In this document: positions 8,325-16,833 of the stretch, in pieces
Layout: every line of letters starts with the position of its first letter
Position numbering within the stretch: position 1 is the stretch's first letter
NCBI RefSeq assembly: GCF_001570805.1
Contig: NZ_BCSJ01000001.1
Location: 62,001 to 126,000 of the forward strand
DNA length: 64,000 nt
Reading direction: 5' to 3'
Origin: Brevibacterium epidermidis NBRC 14811
Lineage (GTDB): Bacteria; Actinomycetota; Actinomycetes; Actinomycetales; Brevibacteriaceae
Translations under genes and position numbers: made by a program
The notes under the pieces: model-generated
The model's input: the letters and a program-made list of their open reading frames with translations, nothing else
The model's database searches: none
Told to the model about the DNA's origin: nothing

Positions 8325-9479
8325 TCACAGCCCGCGGGCGATGAGCTCCTTCATGATCTCGTTCGTTCCGCCGTAGATCTTCTGCACCCGCGCATCGGCG
8401 TACATCCGGGCGATCGGGTATTCGAGCATGTAGCCGTACCCGCCGAAGATCTGCAGACACCGGTCGATGACCGAGTTCTGAACGTCCGCGGCCCAGTACT
8501 TACCGGCCGAGGCCTGCTCGGTCGTCAGCGTGCCGGCGATGTGGGAGGCGATGAGATGGTCGACGAAGCTGCGTGCGGCGAAGGCTTCGGTCGCGCATTC
8601 GGCGAGCACGAACTTCGTGTTCTGGAAACCGAGGATCGGCTGACCGAACGCCTCACGTTCCTTCGCATAGGCGATGGCCTCGCGCACCGCTGCCTCGGTG
8701 GTGGCGGCGGCGCCGACGGCGATGGACAGGCGCTCCTGCGGCAGCTGCTGCATGAGTTGGACGAATCCGCGGCCCTCTTCGCCGCCGAGGAGGTTCTCGA
8801 TAGGGACCCGCATGTCCTCGAAGAACAGTTCGCGGGTGTCCTGACCGTGCTGGCCGATCTTGTCGAGTACGCGACCGCGTGAGAATCCGGGCAGGTCGGC
8901 CACCTCGGCGACGATGAGCGAGAGCCCCTTCGCGCCCGGAGCGCCTCCGGTGCGGGCGACGATGACCACGAGATCGGCGTGGGTGCCGTTGGAGATGAAG
9001 GTCTTCGCTCCGTTGATGACGTACTCGTCACCGTCGCGGAGCGCCTTCGTCTGCACGTTCTGCAGGTCAGAGCCAGTGCCCGGTTCGGTCATCGCGATGG
9101 CGGCGACGAGCTCGCCGGAGGCCATGCCCGGCAGCCATCTGCGCTTCTGCTCCTCGGTGCCGAAGGCGTTGATGTAGTGGGAGATGATCGTCGAGTGCAC
9201 GCTGTTGGCCCATGCGGCGTCGCCGATGAAGCCCTGCTCCTGGAGGATGACGGCTTCGTGGGCGAAGGTGCCGCCGCCTCCCCCGTATTCTTCCGGGATG
9301 GAGATGCAGAGCAGCCCGGCCTCGCCGGCGCGGTTCCACAGTTCGCGGTCGACCTGTTTCGCTTCAGCGAATCGGGCCTGGTTCGGCACGATCTCCATGG
9401 CGAAGAATCCGCGTGCCAGATCGCGCAGATCGTCCGTCTCCGAGGTTTCCCATCCGCCGCGGTATCCGTCAAGAATCAT
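8325..9479 (-). CDS. Acyl-CoA dehydrogenase
   Basis: FAD-dependent acyl-CoA dehydrogenase of 384 residues, full length for the family. Visible signatures are AMTEPGTGSDLQ near residue 130 (the FAD and substrate-contact motif), FISNGTHADLVVIVART, GRGFVQLMQQLPQERL, and the C-terminal dehydrogenase signature IFGGYGYMLEYPIARMYADARV with the KIYGGTNEIMKELIARGL end. It acts in the cytoplasm in beta-oxidation-like steps, passing electrons to ETF. It lies downstream of the CoA-transferase gene on the same strand (78-base spacer with direct GGTGGGGTC-type repeats). The chain length of the substrate cannot be told. Confidence 0.94.
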   Translation of the reverse strand: MILDGYRGGWETSETDDLRDLARGFFAMEIVPNQARFAEAKQVDRELWNRAGEAGLLCISIPEEYGGGGGTFAHEAVILQEQGFIGDAAWANSVHSTIISHYINAFGTEEQKRRWLPGMASGELVAAIAMTEPGTGSDLQNVQTKALRDGDEYVINGAKTFISNGTHADLVVIVARTGGAPGAKGLSLIVAEVADLPGFSRGRVLDKIGQHGQDTRELFFEDMRVPIENLLGGEEGRGFVQLMQQLPQERLSIAVGAAATTEAAVREAIAYAKEREAFGQPILGFQNTKFVLAECATEAFAARSFVDHLIASHIAGTLTTEQASAGKYWAADVQNSVIDRCLQIFGGYGYMLEYPIARMYADARVQKIYGGTNEIMKELIARGL

Positions 9480-9557
9480 GCTCTCGTCTCCTGTCTGGTG
9501 GGGTCACTGGTGCCGGTGGGGTCGCTGCGCGGTGCGTGGTCGCTCGTCCGGTGGGGG

Positions 9558-10406
9558 TCATTGGTGCGCGATCGCTTCGATCGGCAGATCGTGTTCTGCG
9601 GCGAATTCGGTCCAATGCGCCGTCGGCTGCGCGGCGAAGGCCCGTTCGAGCTCCTCATGCTCGGACCCGAGCTGCGTGGCCAGGGCACGCGCGAAGTGCG
9701 GTTCGATGCACGCGACCGCAACGTGCCCGTCGGCGGTGGCATAGGTGCGATAGAACGGAGAACCCCCGCCGAGGCGGCTGCCCGGAGAGCTCAATCCGTG
9801 CCGTGCCGGCCCTGCCGCCCAGGCCGCCGCCTCGTCGAGGACGACGAGTCTGACGATTCCGCCGCCCGTTCCGCTTCCTGTTCCGCCAGTGCGTTGGTCT
9901 CTCTGGCGCAGACCGGCCAGGGCGGCCACGACTGCGTTCTCCGAACCGAGGACATCGGCGATCGGAACGGTGGGCATGGTTCCGGGGACGAGGGTGGAGT
10001 GGGCGGCCTGATAGGTGAGGTCGTGTCCGGGCACATCGGCGCGGTCACCGGCGAAGCCGACGATCTCGACGTGGACCAGGCCGTGGCGTTCGACGAGTTC
10101 GGGCAGGCCGAGCGCGGCTGCCGCGCGCGGCCGCATGGCGGTGAGGACGATATCGGCCTCGGCGGCGAGGCTCTCGAGGCGTTCGCGGCCGGCCGGATCC
10201 TTGAGGTCGATGGTCACGATCTCCTGCCCGGCGGACAGTTCCTCGTAGTACTCTCTGGCCGCTGCGTCCAATGGATCGCCCTGGGGCGGCTCGACCTTGA
10301 TCACGCGGGCGCCCATCGACTTCAGCCGGGCGGCGGCCAACGGTCCCGGCAGGTTGACGGCCAGTGTGATGACGGTGACGCCGTCGAGCGGCTCCCGGTC
10401 GTGCAT
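9558..10406 (-). CDS. Class III CoA transferase (CaiB/BaiF family), short form
   Basis: CoA transferase or alpha-methylacyl-CoA-racemase-type protein. The start follows AGGAGACAGA. Diagnostic segments are GPLAAARLKSMGARVIKVEPPQGDPLD, VTIDLKDPAGRERLESL, and the C-terminal RTYATADGHVAVACIEPHF. At 282 residues it is about 80-100 shorter than typical CaiB proteins, with the loss in the middle and at the C-terminus, so it resembles the compact actinobacterial class. The region from 9840 to 9900 encodes a Gly/Thr-rich insert, a possible linker. It shares an intergenic region with the divergent TetR gene, including the operator at 10437-10465, and is probably cotranscribed with the acyl-CoA dehydrogenase. 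Confidence 0.85.
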   Translation of the reverse strand: MHDREPLDGVTVITLAVNLPGPLAAARLKSMGARVIKVEPPQGDPLDAAAREYYEELSAGQEIVTIDLKDPAGRERLESLAAEADIVLTAMRPRAAAALGLPELVERHGLVHVEIVGFAGDRADVPGHDLTYQAAHSTLVPGTMPTVPIADVLGSENAVVAALAGLRQRDQRTGGTGSGTGGGIVRLVVLDEAAAWAAGPARHGLSSPGSRLGGGSPFYRTYATADGHVAVACIEPHFARALATQLGSEHEELERAFAAQPTAHWTEFAAEHDLPIEAIAHQ

Positions 10407-10436
10407 TCTGTCTCCTCATATGCCTGAGAACTGCGC

Positions 10437-10465
10437 TTTTGAATGAATGTACAATACATTGAAAA
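10437..10465. promoter_or_regulatory. Palindromic operator between CoA transferase and TetR genes
   Basis: The core AATGTA-CAA-TACATT at 10446-10460 is a perfect inverted repeat. It is flanked by TTTTG and GAAAA, so the symmetry extends imperfectly to 29 bp. The position between a divergent TetR gene and its likely target operon supports autoregulation and repression of the acyl-CoA genes. The core resembles the site at 4123 (both contain ATGTACA). Confidence 0.7.
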
Positions 10466-10519
10466 GGTGTTCAATAGTCATCGTGTAAGAATTGACTGCG
10501 CAACACCACAACGAAAGAG

Positions 10520-11173
10520 ATGAGGACCGTGACGGAATCACGCGGCGCCGAGGCGGCCCGCACAGGTGCAACGGGAGATCACCTCGGATTCGGGGAACAG
10601 GACCTCACGAGTCGCGCCCGAATCCGCAATGCCGCACTCGAGCAGTTCGCCTCCCACGGCTTCGCCGGCACTCCCCTGCGCGCCATCGCCTCCGAAGCCG
10701 GAGTGGCCATCGGGCTGATCTCCCATTACTTCGGCTCGAAGGCCGGTCTGCGGGAGGCGATTGAGAGCTGGATCGTCGAGCTCTTCGAGGCAGCCATCGA
10801 CTCCGCCGACGCACAGACGGCGGGATCGGTCGCCGGCGCCGCCGCACGTGATGCCGCGGTCGCGCAGATGCTGAACGATCACCCTGCGGTCCTCGCCTAT
10901 CTGCGCCGCGAGATCCTCGAACCACCAGAGAACCGCACGCTGATCACACGCCTGAGCACGGCTTCGAAGAAGAGCGTCGACTCGATGCGCGCGACCGGGC
11001 TCGCTTCAACCGATCGAGATCGGGTCGAACAGGTCGTCACCGTCATGGTCCGCCAGCTCGGCAAACTGTTCATGCAGCCGCTCATCGATCAGATCGTCGA
11101 CGCATTCCCCGAAAACGAGCGCCCGGCAGTCCGCCCGGAGCTGACCATCGAGGTCTCCACCGCCCAACGCTGA
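10520..11173 (+). CDS. TetR-family transcriptional regulator
   Basis: TetR-type repressor of 217 residues. The helix-turn-helix is at about residues 50-75: FAGTPLRAIASEAGVAIG, followed by LISHYFGSKAGLREAI, the most conserved TetR segment. The C-terminal ligand domain contains AVLAYLRREILEPPENRTLI and a long final helix. The ATG at 10520 is preceded only by a close GAAAGAG, and the GTG nine bases later is an alternative start. It is divergent from the CoA transferase/acyl-CoA dehydrogenase pair and probably represses it through the palindrome at 10437-10465. An acyl-CoA ligand would fit, but is an inference. Confidence 0.88.
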   Translation: MRTVTESRGAEAARTGATGDHLGFGEQDLTSRARIRNAALEQFASHGFAGTPLRAIASEAGVAIGLISHYFGSKAGLREAIESWIVELFEAAIDSADAQTAGSVAGAAARDAAVAQMLNDHPAVLAYLRREILEPPENRTLITRLSTASKKSVDSMRATGLASTDRDRVEQVVTVMVRQLGKLFMQPLIDQIVDAFPENERPAVRPELTIEVSTAQR

Positions 11174-11306
11174 CCATCGGGGCCCTCGCTCAGCCCGGGG
11201 CCGCCTCGGCGAGCATTCGCGCCCACGCCCCTCACCTGCGCGGACAGTGATCCGCCCCTGCATCGGGTTGTGCCCTGTCGCACGTTCCCGTACATTCACA
11301 ACATAG

Positions 11307-11319
11307 GACATCATACGTC
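11307..11319. promoter_or_regulatory. Candidate GntR (NanR-like) operator upstream of symporter
   Basis: GACATCATACGTC lies 90 bases before the sialic-acid-type symporter start. A related 13-mer, GACATCAGATGTG, lies at 17593-17605, upstream of the GntR gene (10 of 13 identical). Both also lie next to an ATACGTCT element. The two places are the outer promoters of one pathway, which suggests a common regulator. The rest of the 11174-11408 gap holds no gene that I can support. Confidence 0.5.
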
Positions 11320-11408
11320 TTACGTGTCGGTCCTCTATGTCAGATGGGACTTCCGCTCGCAATCACGCCTGCGCCGGTCCCCTACGTTCATCCACGTGAG
11401 GAGGGAGC

Positions 11409-13073
11409 ATGGACGCTCCGGGACTCGGCGGCCTCAACTGGGCCGTGATCATCATCTACCTCTTGGCCACCCTGGGCATCGGAGTCTGGTTCACCAGACG
11501 AGCCAGCGGAGGAACAGAGGAGTTCTTCAAGGCCAGCGGGCGGATTCCGGCTTGGGCGGCAGGCTTCTCCATCTACGCGACGACGCTGTCGGCGATCACC
11601 TATATGTCCACGCCCGAGCAGGCATTCCTCACCGACTGGTCCTATGCGGCCGGCAATATCGCGATCTTCGCGATCGTCCCGCTGCTCGTGATCTTCTACA
11701 TCCCGTTCTTCCGCAAACTCGACGTCACCACGGCGTATGAGTACCTCGAAGAGCGCTTCGGCCCAAGCATCCGCGTGCTCGGCTCGGTGCTCTTCGTCCT
11801 CTTCCACATCGGCCGCGTCGCCATCGTCATCTATCTGCCGACCCTGGCCATCAGCTCGGTCACCGACATCAACCCCGCGCTCGTCGCCGGAGCCGTCGGC
11901 GTGCTCTCAGTCGTCTACACCTTCCTCGGCGGCATCGAGGGCGTCATCTGGTCCGATGTCGTCCAGGGCATCATCCTCCTCGTCGGTGCCGCGGTCATCC
12001 TCGTCTTCGGCATCATGGCCCTCGACGGCGGCCTGGCCACCGTGGTCTCCGACGCCGCGGCCGATGACAAGTTCATCTCCGCCGACAACTGGAAGTTCGG
12101 CGGAGCGGCAGCAGCCATTCCGATCGTCTTCCTCGGCTCGGTCTTCAACAACCTGCACCAGTACACCGCGAGCCAGGACGTCGTCCAGCGCTACCAGACG
12201 ACGGATTCGCCGAAGTCGACGGCACGGTCGCTCATCGTCAACGGCTTCCTCGCTCTGCTGACGATCCCCCTGTTCTACGGAATCGGCACCGTCCTCTACA
12301 GCTTCTACCAGCACTCGGAGGCGCTGCCGGAAGGCTTCAACACCTCGGCGCTTGTGCCCTACTTCGCGGTCACCGCTCTGCCGGCAGGCGTCTCGGGTCT
12401 GCTCATCGCCGCGATCTTCGCCGCTGCGCAGTCGACGATCTCCTCGAGCCTCAACTCGATCTCGGCGTGCGTGACCGTCGACATCCGCGACCGGTTCTTC
12501 CCGCCCAAGGACGGTCAGCCCCGCACCGGGGTCGGCTTCTCCCGCGCCGTCATCGTCATCGTCGGCGCTCTGTCCGTGGGCGTCGCGCTCTACCTCTCGG
12601 CGGCCGATCAGGCCCAGACCTGGGACCTGTTCCTCGCAATCACCGGACTCTTCGGAGTCCCGCTGGCAGGCGTCTTCGCCCTCGGCATCTTCACCAAGCG
12701 GGCGAACACTTCGGGAGTGCTCGCAGGCCTCCTGCTCGGTGCCGCACTGGCCTGGGTCGTCCAGGAGAAGGCCGGCCTGACACCCTTCGCAGTCTCGACC
12801 GTCGCATTCATCGGCGCCATGGTTTTCGGCTACCTCATCTCTCTGATCACCGGAGCGATGCAGCGCGGCCGCAGCGACCACGATGTGCTGCCGCTGACGA
12901 TCTACGGAAAGCGCTCGGCCTACACTCGCCGAGTCCCCACCGATCCTGCCCGGACGGTCGCCGCATCCGCGGCCGCTGCCCCCGCGGTCTCCGCCGACTC
13001 AGCCCCGACGGTCGGATCGGATCCGACCGAGACCGGGGCCGCCTCGGCGAGCAACAACAAGTACGACAAGTAA
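11409..13073 (+). CDS. Sodium:solute symporter (SSS family), probable sialic acid transporter
   Basis: Polytopic inner-membrane Na+ symporter of 554 residues with about 13 hydrophobic helices, beginning NWAVIIIYLLATLGIGVWF. SSS-family features include RIPAWAAGFSIYATTLSAITYMS in the first core helices, FFRKLDVTTAYEYLEERFG, the sodium-site region SGLLIAAIFAAAQSTISSSLNS, and a cytoplasmic Ala/Ser/Pro-rich C-terminal tail of about 60 residues. The start follows GGAGGGAGC. The next three genes encode a NanA-like lyase, a ROK kinase and a NanE-like epimerase, so N-acetylneuraminate or a related sialic acid is the probable substrate. That assignment rests on context; the family call is secure. Confidence 0.87.
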   Translation: MDAPGLGGLNWAVIIIYLLATLGIGVWFTRRASGGTEEFFKASGRIPAWAAGFSIYATTLSAITYMSTPEQAFLTDWSYAAGNIAIFAIVPLLVIFYIPFFRKLDVTTAYEYLEERFGPSIRVLGSVLFVLFHIGRVAIVIYLPTLAISSVTDINPALVAGAVGVLSVVYTFLGGIEGVIWSDVVQGIILLVGAAVILVFGIMALDGGLATVVSDAAADDKFISADNWKFGGAAAAIPIVFLGSVFNNLHQYTASQDVVQRYQTTDSPKSTARSLIVNGFLALLTIPLFYGIGTVLYSFYQHSEALPEGFNTSALVPYFAVTALPAGVSGLLIAAIFAAAQSTISSSLNSISACVTVDIRDRFFPPKDGQPRTGVGFSRAVIVIVGALSVGVALYLSAADQAQTWDLFLAITGLFGVPLAGVFALGIFTKRANTSGVLAGLLLGAALAWVVQEKAGLTPFAVSTVAFIGAMVFGYLISLITGAMQRGRSDHDVLPLTIYGKRSAYTRRVPTDPARTVAASAAAAPAVSADSAPTVGSDPTETGAASASNNKYDK

Positions 13074-13083
13074 GGACACGACC

Positions 13084-14001
13084 ATGACTGATTTCCACGG
13101 CATCATCCCCCCGCTGCTGACCCCGCGCACCGCGGACGGCGAGATCGACCGCGCCGGGTTGGCCGCCCTCGTCGACCACCTCGTGGCCGGCGGGGTGCAC
13201 GGAATCTTCGTGCTCGGGTCCTCCGGCGAAGTCCCGTACCTGACGAACGCCGAACGTGACCTCGTCCTCGAGACCGCGATCGAGGCGGCAGCCGGTCGGG
13301 TCCCCGTGCTCGTGGGCATCAGTGAGCAGACGACGACCCGGGTTCTCGAAGAGGCCGACCGCCTGCTGACCATCGGCGGTGACGCCGCCGTCGTGACCAC
13401 GCCGTTCTATGCCCTGTCCGATCCCGCCGAGGTGGAGCGCCACCTCCGTGCGATCGCCGCCCATATCAGCGTGCCCCTCTTCGCCTATGACGTGCCCGTA
13501 CGCACGCATATGAAGATGCCGCTCGACGTCCTCGTCCGCCTCGCCGAGGAGGGTGTCATCGCCGGGGTCAAGGACTCCTCCGGTGACGACGTCGGCTTCC
13601 GCCGTCTGCTGCTCGCGACGAAGCACCTGCCGGGCTTCGCCGTGTTCACCGGCCACGAGGTGGTCACCGACGGTGCGATGCTCGGCGGAGCGGCGGGCAT
13701 CGTCCCCGGACTCGGCAACGTCGACCCCGCCGGCTACGTGCGCATATATGATGCCGCGAAGGCCGGCGACTGGCAGGCCGCGGCCGCCGAGCAGGATCGG
13801 GTGGCGCGCCTGTTCGACATCACCGGAGCCGCCGCCCCGGGCCGCGTCTCCGCTGGAGCGGCGGGCCTCGGAGGGTTCAAGACCGCACTGCAGCTCATGG
13901 GTGTCATCGGCTCGAACCGGATGGCGGAGCCGATGGAGGCCCTCGACGCCGCCGAGACCGAGCGCGTCCGCGAGATCGTCGCCGCCGCAGGGCTGCTGTG
14001 A
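13084..14001 (+). CDS. nanA: Dihydrodipicolinate synthase family protein, probable N-acetylneuraminate lyase
   Basis: Class I aldolase of the DapA/NanA superfamily, 305 residues. It would split N-acetylneuraminate into ManNAc and pyruvate. Visible motifs are GIIPPLLTPRTADGEID at the N-terminus, the GSSGEVPYL substrate loop near residue 46, AYDVPVRTHMKM near residue 137 (Tyr of the catalytic triad), and IAGVKDSSGDD near residue 160, whose Lys would form the Schiff base. The symporter before it and the kinase and epimerase after it argue for the sialic acid role over lysine biosynthesis. The stop overlaps the ROK gene start (GTGA), so translation is coupled. Confidence 0.82.
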   Translation: MTDFHGIIPPLLTPRTADGEIDRAGLAALVDHLVAGGVHGIFVLGSSGEVPYLTNAERDLVLETAIEAAAGRVPVLVGISEQTTTRVLEEADRLLTIGGDAAVVTTPFYALSDPAEVERHLRAIAAHISVPLFAYDVPVRTHMKMPLDVLVRLAEEGVIAGVKDSSGDDVGFRRLLLATKHLPGFAVFTGHEVVTDGAMLGGAAGIVPGLGNVDPAGYVRIYDAAKAGDWQAAAAEQDRVARLFDITGAAAPGRVSAGAAGLGGFKTALQLMGVIGSNRMAEPMEALDAAETERVREIVAAAGLL

Positions 14002-15098
14002 CCCCGCCCGCCACTGTCGCCGTCGATGTCGGAGGCACGAAGATCCGTGCCGGTTCCGTCATCGACGGACGTCTTGCGCATGTGCGCAGCGTCCCGACGC
14101 CCGCGACCACAGGTGCTCGAGCGGTTCTCGACACCATCGCCGAGGTGGTCGCCGCCGTCATCGCGGAAACGTCGGGTTCGGGTGGCGACGAGTCCGGTTC
14201 AGGTGGCGCTGAGTCAGCTTCGCGTGGCATCGAATACGGTGGCGGGATCGCCGGTCCCGGCGGGGCCGGGTCGGGTTGCGACTTCGCGTGGCGGATCGGC
14301 GTCGGGTCCGCCGGGGTCATCGACCCGGCGACGGGCGTCGTCGTGTCCGCGACGGATTCGCTCGCCGGGTGGGCCGGCACCGAGCTGACCGCCGAGCTCA
14401 CCGCTCGCACCGGCCTTCCCGTGCGCGCGGTCAATGACGTACATGCTCACGCCCTCGGCGAGGCGGTCGCCGGGGCGTCGCGCGACGCTCGGAGTTCGCT
14501 GCTCGTCGCGGCGGGCACGGGCATCGGCGGCGGATTCATCACCGATGGGCGCCTGCTGACCGGCAGAAATTCCGCGGCCGGTCATATCGGTCATGTGCCT
14601 TCGGCCGCCGCGGCCGGACTGGCCTGCCCGTGCGGCGGCACCGGCCATGTCGAGGCCATCGCCTCAGGCCCGGCGATCCTCGACACCTACCGGCGCTTGG
14701 CCTCTGAATTCGTCGAACCCGGCTCCCCCACATCGACCCCCGCTCATGCGACGCCACCGTCGTCGAACCCGGCGACAGCGCCCTGGAACACCCGAGAACT
14801 GGCGGCAGCCGCCTCGGCGGGGGATGCCTTGGCGCTCCGCGCCTTCGACGCGGGGGCACGTGCCCTCGGATCGGCACTCGGCGGGATCGTCAACGTCCTC
14901 TCCCCCGACCTCGTCGTCATCGGCGGCGGGCTCGCCGAGATGGACACGTCCTGGTGGAGCCCCCTCCGCGCGACCTTCGCCGCTGAACTCATCCCTGCCG
15001 CCTCCGGAACCCCTCTGGTGAAGGCAGAATTGGGGCAGGACGCCGCGCTCATCGGCGCCGCCGGCCTCTGGAATGACGAGCCTGGCGAAACGCACTGA
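13998..15098 (+). CDS. ROK family sugar kinase, probable N-acetylmannosamine kinase
   Basis: ATP-dependent kinase of the ROK family. The GTG start at 13998 overlaps the lyase stop. The N-terminal DVGGTKIRAGSV phosphate-binding motif is at residue 10, and AAGTGIGGGFITDGRLLTG is in the centre. The ROK zinc region reads GHIGHVPSAA followed by CPCGGTGHVEAI, with His where most ROK proteins have the third Cys. A Gly/Ser/Glu-rich insert around residues 55-95 (14180-14280) and a Pro/Thr insert around residue 245 make the protein longer (366 residues) than usual ROK kinases (about 300). Context predicts phosphorylation of ManNAc to ManNAc-6-P. Glucokinase-type activity is the alternative. Confidence 0.8.
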   Translation: MTPPATVAVDVGGTKIRAGSVIDGRLAHVRSVPTPATTGARAVLDTIAEVVAAVIAETSGSGGDESGSGGAESASRGIEYGGGIAGPGGAGSGCDFAWRIGVGSAGVIDPATGVVVSATDSLAGWAGTELTAELTARTGLPVRAVNDVHAHALGEAVAGASRDARSSLLVAAGTGIGGGFITDGRLLTGRNSAAGHIGHVPSAAAAGLACPCGGTGHVEAIASGPAILDTYRRLASEFVEPGSPTSTPAHATPPSSNPATAPWNTRELAAAASAGDALALRAFDAGARALGSALGGIVNVLSPDLVVIGGGLAEMDTSWWSPLRATFAAELIPAASGTPLVKAELGQDAALIGAAGLWNDEPGETH

Positions 15099-15168
15099 GA
15101 CGCTGCCCCTCCGCCCCCACCACCGCACCGACGAACGCACCGAACGGCCAGAAGAAGGAGACTCACTG

Positions 15169-15855
15169 ATGCTGTCGAAGACCGAGATCCTCGAGGCGCT
15201 GCGGGGACGGCTCATCGTCTCCGCGCAGGCGTATCCGGGCGAGCCGATGCGCGATCCGAATACGATGGCGCAGGTGGCGGCCTCGGCGGTCATCGGAGGC
15301 GCGGCCGCCGTGCGGGTGCAGGGGCTCGGAGATATCCAGTCCACACGCTCGGCGGTCGACGTCCCCATCATCGGGCTGTGGAAGGACGGCAGGGACGGGG
15401 TCGTCATCACGCCGACCTTCCAGCATGCCTATGCCGTGGCGCTGGCCGGATCCCACATCGTCGCCCTCGACGGGACACGGCGGGAACGGCCCGACGCACT
15501 CAGCCTGGCCGAGACGGTCACTCGCCTCCACGAACAGACGAATGCCCTGGTCATGGCCGATTGCGGCAGCCTGGACGATGCTGAGGCCGCGGTCGAGGCC
15601 GGTGCCGATATCGTCGGCACGACCTTGGCCGGCTATTCGGGCGAACGGGAGAAGACCGACGGCCCCGACCTCGAACTCATCGGCGCGATCCGGGCCGCCG
15701 GCCTGCCCGCGATGCTCGTCGCCGAGGGCCGGATCCACACCCCCGCCCATGCCGCCGCGGCGCGCTCAGCCGGTGCGGACGCCGTGGTCGTGGGCACCGC
15801 GATCACCCATCCCGCGACGATCACCTCATGGTTCACCGAGGCGGTCGAAGGTTAG
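15169..15855 (+). CDS. nanE: N-acetylmannosamine-6-phosphate 2-epimerase
   Basis: TIM-barrel epimerase of 228 residues that converts ManNAc-6-P to GlcNAc-6-P. The ATG at 15169 is preferred because it follows AGAAGGAGACTCACTG and homologous sequence (ALRGRLIVSAQAYPGEPM) starts just after it. Family features are RDPNTMAQVAASAVIGGA, the IGLWKDGRDGVVITP segment with the catalytic Lys, ADCGSLDDAEAAVEAGADIVGTT, and the phosphate-binding end VAEGRIHTPAHAAAARSAGADAVVVGTAI, with Glu of VAEGR as acid/base. It closes the symporter-lyase-kinase-epimerase operon and converges on nagB, which encodes the last enzyme of the route. Confidence 0.9.
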   Translation: MLSKTEILEALRGRLIVSAQAYPGEPMRDPNTMAQVAASAVIGGAAAVRVQGLGDIQSTRSAVDVPIIGLWKDGRDGVVITPTFQHAYAVALAGSHIVALDGTRRERPDALSLAETVTRLHEQTNALVMADCGSLDDAEAAVEAGADIVGTTLAGYSGEREKTDGPDLELIGAIRAAGLPAMLVAEGRIHTPAHAAAARSAGADAVVVGTAITHPATITSWFTEAVEG

Positions 15856-15939
15856 GAATCCGCATAGCCGAGGCTGTGCCCGCCCCAGCCGGCCGCCTGT
15901 GCCCGCCCGGGCCGGCTGCCCGAGCCGGGCCGAAGACGC

Positions 15940-16722
15940 TCAGAGAGTCTGCCATTCGGGCTTGTTGTCATACGCGTGACGGTAGTAGTCGCCGAGCTGC
16001 AGCCGGGAGGCCGACGCATCATCGAGCAGCACGGTGACGTGCGGATGCATCTGCAGCACGGTCGCCGGCCACATCGCCGAGATCGGCCCTTCGACCATCT
16101 GATGCACGGCCTCGGCCTTGTTGCCGCCGGTCGCGACGAGCACGAGATGTTTGGCTTCCATGATCGTGCCCATCCCCTGGGTGAGGCACAGCTTCGGCAC
16201 CTGCTCGACGTCGCCGTCGAAGAACCGGGCGTTGTCCAGCCGCGTCTGGTGTGTCAGGGACTTCACCCGCGTCCGCGAGGCCAGGGATGATCCTGGTTCA
16301 TTGAACGCGATATGGCCGTCGGTGCCGATCCCGAGGATCTGCAGGTCGATTCCGCCCGCCTCGGCGATCGTCCGCTCATAGTCCGCCGAGGCGGCCGCCA
16401 GGTCATCGGCCGATCCGTCGGGTCCGTGGACGGCTCCCTCGGCGAAGTCGACGCGGGTGGCGATCTCGGTGTCGATGACGTTGCGATAGCGCTGCGGATG
16501 GTCGGCGGCCATGCCGACGTATTCGTCGAGCATGAACGCCTGCGCGTGGGCGAACGAGAGCCCCTCGTTCTTGTGGCGAGTGGTCAGCTCATCGTAGATG
16601 CGCAGCGGGCTCGATCCGGTGGCCAGCCCGAGGACCGGCGCGGATTCGGTGCGCAGCAGGCGCTCGATCGCGTCGGCGGCGAGTTCCGCCAGCGTGTATT
16701 CGTCGGCGATGACGACTTCCAT
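15940..16722 (-). CDS. nagB: Glucosamine-6-phosphate deaminase
   Basis: Cytoplasmic enzyme converting GlcN-6-P to fructose-6-P and ammonia, the entry to glycolysis for amino sugars. The ATG at 16722 follows AAGGAGACCACA. The protein has 260 residues, the normal size, with LGLATGSSPLRIYDEL near residue 35, FMLDEYVGMAADHPQRY (the DEY-x8-H stretch) near residue 68, and the catalytic LGIGTDGHIAFNEPGSSL near residue 128. No nagA (GlcNAc-6-P deacetylase) is present in the window, so that step must be encoded elsewhere. The GntR gene lies upstream on the same strand, which fits a regulator-deaminase unit. Confidence 0.96.
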   Translation of the reverse strand: MEVVIADEYTLAELAADAIERLLRTESAPVLGLATGSSPLRIYDELTTRHKNEGLSFAHAQAFMLDEYVGMAADHPQRYRNVIDTEIATRVDFAEGAVHGPDGSADDLAAASADYERTIAEAGGIDLQILGIGTDGHIAFNEPGSSLASRTRVKSLTHQTRLDNARFFDGDVEQVPKLCLTQGMGTIMEAKHLVLVATGGNKAEAVHQMVEGPISAMWPATVLQMHPHVTVLLDDASASRLQLGDYYRHAYDNKPEWQTL

Positions 16723-16833
16723 GTGGTCTCCTTCGGCATTCTGCGCTCTCTGGTCTGCGTTGTGCAGTCTGCGTTCGGCAGTCTGCACTCGGCGTTGCCC
16801 CTATCGGCGGCGTGGGCGTTGTCCTTCAGTCAA

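Noticed and set aside
9480..9557. GGTGGGGTC-type short direct repeats between CoA transferase and acyl-CoA dehydrogenase
   Set aside because: Short, imperfect and only three copies; it is probably chance in a G-rich spacer.
8979..10427. 482-codon plus-strand open frame
   Set aside because: Antisense to the acyl-CoA dehydrogenase and CoA transferase; no family resemblance.
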